Below the pieces are notes generated by a model. It made no database searches and was not told the origin of the DNA. It saw only the letters and a program-made list of their open reading frames with translations. From an uncultured Actinomycetes bacterium (GTDB lineage Bacteria > Actinomycetota > Actinomycetes > Nanopelagicales > Nanopelagicaceae), in the NCBI GenBank assembly GCA_903878415.1, contig CAIRHO010000036.1, positions 1 through 42,824 of the forward strand: DNA of 42,824 nucleotides. The letters are read 5' to 3'. Below, piece after piece: positions 37,678-42,824 of the stretch (position 1 is its first letter; every line of letters starts with the position of its first letter). The translations under genes were made by a program, and so were the position numbers.

Positions 37678-38432
37678 TATTTTTCACTACTTTCTGCAGT
37701 CTCTTCAAGTGAGGTATCGCCCAAATAAGCACTCTTAACTGCATCATTATTTAGCGCATCGAATGGGGTGCCGTCAAAAATAAGATTTCCAGTGTTTAGT
37801 ACAACCACTCTGCTACATGCCTTCGCGACAAGCCCAACATTGTGTTCTACTAAAAACATTCCACAACCTAAGTCCTTATTTATTTTCGATAGCGCATCAA
37901 GCAAATGTGGAACTTCGTGTTCATTAAGGCCAGCTGCAGGTTCATCCATAATTAAATATTTTGGATTTGCCGCTACCGCTCTGGCAAGTCCAACCAAGCG
38001 CGCATTTCCATGAGAGATGCTTCCGGCATTTAGGTTAGATAGCGGTTCCAAATTTAAGATTTCTAAAATGGAGTTGGTGCGCTCATTTGCGATTTTGGCT
38101 GTGGTGCCCAGTCCAAGAGCACCAAGTGCAATATTTTCCGATACCGGCAAATTTGAAAAAAGTCTTCCGGATTGAAAAGTTCTAGCTAAGCCGATACGGG
38201 CCCGATCATGCGGGGCCATTCCATCAAGAGAGTTTCCATCAAGTGAAACTGAGCCACTATCTTGATGTTCATAACCTGCAACAATATTTATAAATGTAGT
38301 TTTCCCGGCACCATTCGGTCCAAGCAAACCAACCATCTCACCGGACTTAATTGTGATGGATACATTCTCTAAAACTTTAAGCGCGCCAAAAGATTTACTA
38401 ATACCAGTTGCGCTAAACGAACTTTCCACCAC
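37677..38432 (-). CDS. livG: ABC transporter ATPase LivG, with unusual signature motif
   Basis: A 251-residue ATPase with Walker A GPNGAGKTTF, Q-loop GLARTFQSGRLFSNLPV, Walker B YLIMDEPAAGLN and H-switch EHNVGLV. The signature helix reads ISHGNARLVGLARAVA; LivG usually has LSYGQQRRLEIARAL, so glutamines at the helix start are replaced. The start is GTG at 38432: GGAGAGG sits six bases before it, whereas an in-frame ATG at 38501 would fall inside the strong hairpin at 38471-38509. It forms a heterodimer with LivF. Confidence 0.9.
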   Translation of the reverse strand: MVESSFSATGISKSFGALKVLENVSITIKSGEMVGLLGPNGAGKTTFINIVAGYEHQDSGSVSLDGNSLDGMAPHDRARIGLARTFQSGRLFSNLPVSENIALGALGLGTTAKIANERTNSILEILNLEPLSNLNAGSISHGNARLVGLARAVAANPKYLIMDEPAAGLNEHEVPHLLDALSKINKDLGCGMFLVEHNVGLVAKACSRVVVLNTGNLIFDGTPFDALNNDAVKSAYLGDTSLEETAESSEK

Positions 38433-38470
38433 CGACCACCTCTCCGATGCCGCACAGCCTAATATAATGA

Positions 38471-38509
38471 AAATAGAGGTGTGTGACTTTTGATCACACA
38501 CCTCTATTT
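38471..38509 (-). terminator. 16-bp perfect hairpin between livK and livG (attenuator/partial terminator)
   Basis: Arms at 38471-38486 and 38494-38509 are perfectly complementary over 16 bases with a seven-base loop. On the minus strand, the direction of liv transcription, the stem is followed by a U-rich run. It probably ends most livK transcripts, so the binding protein is made in excess over the membrane and ATPase subunits, and it may also protect the livK 3' end. The sequence is symmetric enough to work in both directions. Confidence 0.8.
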
Positions 38510-38536
38510 ATTTAATTATTACAACCTCAAACTAAA

Positions 38537-39739
38537 TTACTTAGTTGGGAAGGTTGGCTTTACTGCTGCGCGATATTCTACAAATGCATGCTTTCCGTTA
38601 GTGACAGTTATGACTGCCATTGGGCGGGAAACGTTTACGTGCAGAGTATCTGTGAATGAAGTTGGGCCAGCGGTTAAATCTTCGTTGGCAAACTTATTCA
38701 TTTCGGCAGCCATTGCTTTTCCGTCAAATGAACCAGCGCGTGTTGCAGCTAACGCAAACGCTTCAATCGATGATGCACCAGTAATCAGACCACCTGTAGC
38801 AGCGTCTTGACCAGTTTTTTCCTTAAAAGCAGCGAGAAGTTCTACTACCTTTGGATTTGAGTCATCACCAAATACCGAGGCGTAAGTAACTGTTGTGAAG
38901 TTACTTAGATTTGGAACAGCACCTAACCAGAAAGCACCGTCAAGTCCAAAGCCAGAAATAACTGGAGTATTTAAGCCACCAGCACGAATGGCTGCAAGAG
39001 CTTCGGCTCCACCACCTGGATAAGAGCAAAGTGCAATTACGCCAGCTGCATCCTTCTTAGCATTAGCAACCTGTGCTTTAACTGGCTTATCGAGTGCACC
39101 AGCTTGAGTTTGGCTGAATTGTTGAACTGATTTCACAGTTCCACCGAGCTCTTTGAATCGAGCTTCGAAGGCATCGCATTGGCTTGTTGTGTATGCGATA
39201 GACATATCTTTAAAGAGTGTTGCAGTCTGACCAAGTTTCTCATATGCATACTCAGCCATGATCGCAGCTTCACCAGGTACAGCAGATCCAAGTGAATAAC
39301 CAAGATCAAGTCCATTATCTGGACCCATTGCTGTTGAACCAACACATGGAGCAATTACGAGAACTCCGGCGTCGTTAGCAACTTGAGAAGACTTTAAATT
39401 GATATCGGCATCGCAAGTAACTAGAAGTAGTTTTGCGCCTTTAGCAACGAGATCAGTAGCAATCTGTTGTCCTTTATCAGGATTTGTTTCGGTATCGACA
39501 GCTTCTAAAACTAGTTGACATCCGTTAACTCCACCCGCAGCATTTATTTTATCGACTGCGATCTGTGCGGTTGTTAGTGCTGGACCATCGAAGGGGGACA
39601 TGAATCCAGTCTGTGCCATTGCTGCACCAATCAGAATTGGATCGGTGCAATCGACAGCTTTTTCGCTACTACTGGAACAGCCAGTTAGCGCGAGCGCGAG
39701 CACCACAAATCCAATCGCTAATCTTTTTGTAAATTTCAT
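38537..39739 (-). CDS. livK: branched-chain-type amino acid ABC transporter substrate-binding lipoprotein
   Basis: A 400-residue periplasmic-binding-protein-type lipoprotein: basic start, hydrophobic run and lipobox LTGC with C21 as the lipid anchor. The mature part is a type I fold of the Leu/Ile/Val-binding family (LIGAAMAQTGFMSPFDGPAL; AVDKINAAGGVNGCQLVL; VIAPCVGSTAMG; VIALCSYPGGGAEALAAIRAGG). Extra cysteines suggest disulphides. The family binds branched amino acids but also aromatic acids, so the ligand is open. Given the neighbours, tryptophan, kynurenine or anthranilate are candidates. AGGAGAG six bases before the ATG and a strong promoter upstream fit high expression. Confidence 0.9.
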   Translation of the reverse strand: MKFTKRLAIGFVVLALALTGCSSSSEKAVDCTDPILIGAAMAQTGFMSPFDGPALTTAQIAVDKINAAGGVNGCQLVLEAVDTETNPDKGQQIATDLVAKGAKLLLVTCDADINLKSSQVANDAGVLVIAPCVGSTAMGPDNGLDLGYSLGSAVPGEAAIMAEYAYEKLGQTATLFKDMSIAYTTSQCDAFEARFKELGGTVKSVQQFSQTQAGALDKPVKAQVANAKKDAAGVIALCSYPGGGAEALAAIRAGGLNTPVISGFGLDGAFWLGAVPNLSNFTTVTYASVFGDDSNPKVVELLAAFKEKTGQDAATGGLITGASSIEAFALAATRAGSFDGKAMAAEMNKFANEDLTAGPTSFTDTLHVNVSRPMAVITVTNGKHAFVEYRAAVKPTFPTK

Positions 39740-39760
39740 TTATGCTCTCCTTATATTTAA

Positions 39761-39788
39761 TATCTATTGACCTCATTATTGAGGTCAA
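39761..39788 (-). promoter_or_regulatory. livK promoter
   Basis: On the minus strand TTGACC (39788-39783) and TAGATA (39766-39761) are 16 bases apart. Transcription would start near 39754, giving a leader of about 14 bases that begins just before AGGAGAG. Confidence 0.6.
39767..39788. promoter_or_regulatory. perfect palindromic operator overlapping the livK promoter
   Basis: Arms TTGACCTCA and TGAGGTCAA are exact inverted copies separated by four bases (TTAT on the + strand). The palindrome contains the -35 box and fills the spacer up to the -10 box, an ideal site for a repressor. No repressor gene lies next to it, so the regulator is encoded elsewhere. Confidence 0.7.
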
Positions 39789-39902
39789 ATTTCGATACGT
39801 GAGGCCGATACTTCTCCCATTGCGACGTGCTTTCAAGCCTTAGCGTGTAAATATTCGATAACTTTCCATGTGACCCAAGGCACTTTTCAAGGTTAAAGTT
39901 CA

Positions 39903-39908
39903 CATAAT
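39903..39908 (+). promoter_or_regulatory. candidate -10 box of the PLP-enzyme gene
   Basis: CATAAT stands about 26 bases before the ATG at 39935. The predicted leader would begin near AAGGAGAGG (39918-39926), a strong ribosome-binding site. The -35 region is weak. The rest of the 195-base gap (39740-39934) holds the livK promoter and nothing else that I recognise. Confidence 0.35.
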
Positions 39909-39934
39909 GAAGGTAAAAAGGAGAGGATTGCACC

Positions 39935-41083
39935 ATGACTCTTGATACCGCTGCAAAATATCGTGATCGGTTTCCAGTTTTTGGATCCGTTGCATATTTA
40001 AATAGTTGCTCCCAAGGTGCGCTCTCCCATGAAGTGCGTGCCGCTTTTAGCCAATATTTAGATGGCATGGATGAACGCGGATCACTTTGGGAAGAGTGGG
40101 TTGGTCGTCAAGAAGATGTTCGCGGACTTATTGCGAAAGTTTTCAGCACAACTCCAGATCAAGTAGCAATTACTACTTCTGCGTCTGCAGGTGTTTCTTC
40201 TTTAATGAGTGCAATTGATTTTACAAAAGGTAAAAACAAAATTGTTACAACTGGTTTGGAATTTCCAACCGTTGGCCAAATTTCACATGCGCAAGAACTT
40301 CGTGGTGCCGAGATTGTGCACGTTCCTGGAGAAGTTGATAACCGTTTAGATATTTCAAAAGTTGCAGCAGCGATCGACGATAAAACAGTTCTAGTTTCTG
40401 TAACCCATGTTTGTTATCGCAACGGTTCGATGACCGACATTAAAGCTATTGTTGATTTAGCACATTCACGTGGTGTTCCAGTTTTGGTTGATGCTTACCA
40501 ATCTGCCGGAGCAATCCCAATTAACTTTGAAGAATTAGGTGCAGATTTCTTAGTTGGTGGCGTATTAAAATATATGTTGAGCTGCCCTGGCGTTGGCTTT
40601 ATGTTGGTAAATAAGAAGAATGTAATGAAAGCGATTCCAACTATGACCGGTTGGTTCGCAGCACGTGATATTTTTGCAATGGATATTATGAAATACGATC
40701 CTGCACCAGATGCGCGTCGATTTGAATCTGGAACGCCACCGGTACCAAGTCTTTATGCTGCAAAAGCTGGACTTGGATTACTACTTGAAGTAGGTCTAGA
40801 TAATGCATGGGCACATACCAAGGTTTTGCATAATCAAATGCGTGAAGGCATCACTTCACTTGGCGGAAAGTGCGCGACCCCTGCTGGAGATGGTTTTCAT
40901 GCTGCGATGCTCGCCGTCAAAGTTACCGATGAACACGCAATGGTTGCCGCAGTTGCCCAAGATAAAGTTGTGATTTCATCGCGCGATAGCAATATCCGAA
41001 TTAGCCCACACTTTTATAACAACAGTGAAGATATTGAGCGATTACTTGCTTCTATTGCAAGAAATAAACATTTACTAGCTTAA
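39935..41083 (+). CDS. class-V aminotransferase-fold PLP enzyme, candidate kynureninase
   Basis: A 382-residue fold-type I PLP enzyme. It opens with YLNSCSQGALSHEVRAAF, has DAYQSAGAIP (D186 for the pyridine nitrogen, Q189), and the Schiff-base lysine K212 in GGVLKYMLSCPGVGFML, and ends with IRISPHFYNNSEDIERLL. Between a TDO gene and a formamidase-type gene it is well placed to be kynureninase (kynurenine to anthranilate and alanine). However, known kynureninases have DxAHSxGN at the position where this has DAYQSAGA, so the sequence is closer to general class-V desulfurase/epimerase-like relatives. Kynureninase is therefore inference from context. AAGGAGAGG lies eight bases before the ATG. Confidence 0.8.
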   Translation: MTLDTAAKYRDRFPVFGSVAYLNSCSQGALSHEVRAAFSQYLDGMDERGSLWEEWVGRQEDVRGLIAKVFSTTPDQVAITTSASAGVSSLMSAIDFTKGKNKIVTTGLEFPTVGQISHAQELRGAEIVHVPGEVDNRLDISKVAAAIDDKTVLVSVTHVCYRNGSMTDIKAIVDLAHSRGVPVLVDAYQSAGAIPINFEELGADFLVGGVLKYMLSCPGVGFMLVNKKNVMKAIPTMTGWFAARDIFAMDIMKYDPAPDARRFESGTPPVPSLYAAKAGLGLLLEVGLDNAWAHTKVLHNQMREGITSLGGKCATPAGDGFHAAMLAVKVTDEHAMVAAVAQDKVVISSRDSNIRISPHFYNNSEDIERLLASIARNKHLLA

Positions 41084-41086
41084 AAC

Positions 41087-41518
41087 TTAAATTAACGCAG
41101 CATCCAAAGTAATTGTTGCGCTGGCATAAAGTTTAGAAACTGGACATGTTTTCTTGGCATTTTCAGCATAAGTTTTGAAATCAGACTCACTCATACCTGG
41201 CACAGTCCCGCGGCAAACTAAATGAATTTCGGTAATCCAGAAACCATCGGCCTTACCCTCTAATGTTGCGGTCGCTTCAGTTTTAATAGTTACAGAATTT
41301 CCATCAATTCCAGCATCTTCTAAATCGCTAGTTAGCGCCATTGAGAAACAACCAGCATGTGCAGCGGCAATTAGCTGTTCTGGATTAGTGCCTTTCTCTT
41401 CTTCAACTCTGGCAGTTAAGTTATATGGAACTTCTGGACCACCTAATCCAAACTTCATCGAACCTTTACCAGTTGGAACTGGACCTGACCAAATAGCGGA
41501 ACCCCTATGTTTACTCAT
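41087..41518 (-). CDS. osmC: OsmC-family peroxiredoxin
   Basis: A 143-residue homodimeric thiol peroxidase reducing organic hydroperoxides. The active cysteines are C57 in AAAHAGCFSMAL and C125 in KKTCPVSKL, with the N-terminal LTARVEEEKGTNPEQLIA containing the conserved Arg and Glu. An in-frame ATG at 41692 would add 58 unrelated residues and cover the divergent bicupin gene; the ATG at 41518 has a TATGAT box six bases upstream and gives the usual length. The stop lies three bases from that of the PLP-enzyme gene. Confidence 0.92.
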   Translation of the reverse strand: MSKHRGSAIWSGPVPTGKGSMKFGLGGPEVPYNLTARVEEEKGTNPEQLIAAAHAGCFSMALTSDLEDAGIDGNSVTIKTEATATLEGKADGFWITEIHLVCRGTVPGMSESDFKTYAENAKKTCPVSKLYASATITLDAALI

Positions 41519-41546
41519 AGACCAATCATAGTCTCTGATATAGATT
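41518..41546 (+). promoter_or_regulatory. candidate leaderless promoter of bicupin-kynA
   Basis: TAGACC (41518-41523), a 17-base spacer and TAGATT (41541-41546) end six bases before the ATG at 41553. The -35 box touches the start codon of osmC. The whole divergent gap is 34 bases. Confidence 0.5.
41525..41530 (-). promoter_or_regulatory. candidate leaderless -10 box of osmC
   Basis: On the minus strand TATGAT ends six bases before the osmC ATG at 41518. It lies within the spacer of the divergent bicupin promoter, so the two promoters overlap. Confidence 0.5.
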
Positions 41547-41552
41547 GCTGCC

Positions 41553-42323
41553 ATGTCAGTCGGAACAGTTAGAGATATCAAAAGCGTCAAAGCTAATATT
41601 ATTTCGCCAGCAATTTCAGCATTTGAAACAGTCCCAGGCGGGCCATACGCCGAACCACTCCGATGCGAGCAATATGAATTCTCTGCAGCCACATCACACC
41701 AATTAAATAACGCTCTTTGCGATAGTTATATATATGTATTAGATGGCGCCGGCGCCGTTGAAATAAACCGGAATAAGAGTGAGATTTCTGAAGGATCCGC
41801 AATTCTTACTTATGCGGGAGAAGTCTTAGTAATTTCAACTTCTTCAAAGATTTCATTCTTAGTCATCGAAGTGCCGTCACCTATTACGCCTTGGGGAAGC
41901 GCGCTGGCAAAGCCAATCGATATGGCGAAGCGAGTAATCATTACTAAATTAGGCGCAACAAATAAAGAATCAGCCACTAGCGATCGCGAATACGAGACGC
42001 TATTTAATGAAAATAATGGCAGCCGTGGTGCCACAATGTTTGTTGGATTTATTCCATCATCTGGCGCACCAGATCACTATCACTTGTATGACGAAATTTG
42101 CGTAATAGTTCGTGGCGCTGGCGGATTAGTAACTTCAGAGCGTCCACTTCAAGAGTTGAAAAAAGGTTCAGCATTTCATGTTGCACCTAGATTTCTACAT
42201 GCAATCCATAATCCAAATCCAGAAGATCTTTGGATTTTGGGTGTGTTCCGGCCGGAAGGCTCACCAGCAGCAGCGTTTTACCCAGATGGACGCCCTGCCC
42301 CAGTAGATATGATGGATAAATGA
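41553..42323 (+). CDS. two-cupin protein of unknown function, coupled to kynA
   Basis: A 256-residue bicupin. The N-terminal cupin (about 35-110; YIYVLDGAGAVEINRN) has lost its metal-binding histidines; the C-terminal cupin keeps H175 and H177 in PDHYHLYDE, E181 and H216 in RFLHAIHN, a complete metal site. It begins with no leader and ends in an ATGA overlap with the tryptophan 2,3-dioxygenase gene, so the two are coupled. I do not recognise the exact family. It could be a metal dioxygenase, an isomerase or a binding protein for a tryptophan-derived compound. It is not 3-hydroxyanthranilate dioxygenase by any motif that I see. Confidence 0.8.
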   Translation: MSVGTVRDIKSVKANIISPAISAFETVPGGPYAEPLRCEQYEFSAATSHQLNNALCDSYIYVLDGAGAVEINRNKSEISEGSAILTYAGEVLVISTSSKISFLVIEVPSPITPWGSALAKPIDMAKRVIITKLGATNKESATSDREYETLFNENNGSRGATMFVGFIPSSGAPDHYHLYDEICVIVRGAGGLVTSERPLQELKKGSAFHVAPRFLHAIHNPNPEDLWILGVFRPEGSPAAAFYPDGRPAPVDMMDK

Positions 42324-42824
42324 GCGACGCAAAAAAACCAGTACTCGGCGGAACTGCTAAAAGCGATTACGAAAATTATGTTCGCACCGATGAGTTATTA
42401 AGTTTGCAGAAGAGTCCAAGTGAATGGGAACATCGCGACGAGCTACTTTTTGCAGTTGTGCACCAATCATCAGAACTCTGGTTAAAGCTAGCGATTAGCG
42501 AACTTACCGAAGCTACCGACTATTTGAAAAAGAACGATATCCGTGGCGCGCTTCGCCTATTTGAGCGAATTGCAATCTGCATGCGTCAGTGCCATGAAGC
42601 CCTCGATATGTTAGAAAAAATGTCGCCTTGGGATTACCAACAAGTTCGACGTGCGCTCGGTCATGGCTCTGGGTTTGATTCGCCAGGATTTAACGGACTT
42701 CGTAAAGGAGTTCCAGGACTTGGGAAAGAATTTCATCGTTTGTTAGGTGAAGCCAATATTGATTTGTTAACGCTTTATTTAAACGATCGCAAATACGAAG
42801 ACCTTTATTTGTTAGCAGAAGCTC
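42320..42824 (+). CDS. kynA: tryptophan 2,3-dioxygenase, N-terminal part
   Basis: The first 168 residues of a heme enzyme that opens the indole ring of L-tryptophan to N-formylkynurenine; the window ends inside the gene. FAVVHQSSELWLK provides the proximal-pocket phenylalanine F44 and histidine H48, and MSPWDYQQVRRALGHGSGF provides Y106, R110 and S117. These sit at a constant offset of seven from F51, H55, Y113, R117 and S124 of Xanthomonas TDO, which line the substrate pocket (numbering from memory). After that the usual SGFQSxQFR reads SGFDSPGFNG, a divergence. The ATG overlaps the bicupin stop. The C-terminal heme-ligand histidine is beyond the window. Confidence 0.88.
   Translation, partial: MSDAKKPVLGGTAKSDYENYVRTDELLSLQKSPSEWEHRDELLFAVVHQSSELWLKLAISELTEATDYLKKNDIRGALRLFERIAICMRQCHEALDMLEKMSPWDYQQVRRALGHGSGFDSPGFNGLRKGVPGLGKEFHRLLGEANIDLLTLYLNDRKYEDLYLLAEA

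Noticed and set aside
41519-41692. N-terminal extension of OsmC from the ATG at 41692
   Set aside because: It would overlap the divergent bicupin gene and add 58 residues with no counterpart in the family.

Overview
The window looks like a chromosomal stretch of a streamlined, low-GC actinobacterium, most likely a freshwater acI-type (Ca. Nanopelagicales-like) cell. This is inference: the gene content and order are actinobacterial (mycothiol glycosyltransferase mshA, senX3-regX3, carD next to an LpqE-like lipoprotein, ppk-mutT1), but the DNA is A+T rich, gene spacing is minimal and stop codons of facing genes nearly always touch or overlap. I see no tRNA, rRNA, CRISPR array, insertion sequence or phage gene, and no gene-free stretch longer than about 200 bases.

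Region 1 (1-11.1 kb) is housekeeping: the end of an L-asparaginase gene, mshA, a YbjN-family gene, gpmA, the phosphate-response genes phoU / senX3-regX3 arranged divergently around a candidate PHO box, an LpqE-like lipoprotein, carD, a fused ispDF, cysS, rlmB and an SGNH hydrolase. Region 2 (11.1-23.3 kb) holds a LacZ-type beta-galactosidase, mreB, a large MalT-like STAND/LuxR regulator, polyphosphate kinase with a MutT1-type Nudix/histidine-phosphatase protein, a Ppx/GppA phosphatase and a MurG-like glycosyltransferase.

Region 3 (23.4 kb to the end) is a catabolic island centred on aromatic amino acids. It contains a hot-dog thioesterase, two divergent PYROXD2/CrtI-like FAD enzymes, a kynurenine-formamidase-type cyclase, a two-gene indolepyruvate oxidoreductase, a fused 2-aminobenzoyl-CoA monooxygenase/reductase-like flavoenzyme, an SDR, a complete Liv-type ABC importer, a class-V PLP enzyme in the place expected for kynureninase, an OsmC protein, a two-cupin protein of unknown function and the start of tryptophan 2,3-dioxygenase, cut by the window end. 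Together these suggest uptake of an amino acid or aromatic compound and a tryptophan -> N-formylkynurenine -> kynurenine -> anthranilate -> 2-aminobenzoyl-CoA route, with a parallel oxidative decarboxylation of arylpyruvates. No CoA ligase for anthranilate is visible in the window, so the route is incomplete here.

The clearest unlisted structure is in the promoters. At least nine genes have a TAnnnT hexamer exactly six bases before the start codon, the geometry of leaderless actinobacterial promoters. Two of these face each other in a 34-bp gap (osmC / bicupin-kynA), and two flank the candidate PHO box. The importer gene livK has a perfect 9-bp-arm palindrome filling the space between its -35 and -10 boxes. 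A 16-bp perfect hairpin separates livK from the rest of its transport operon.
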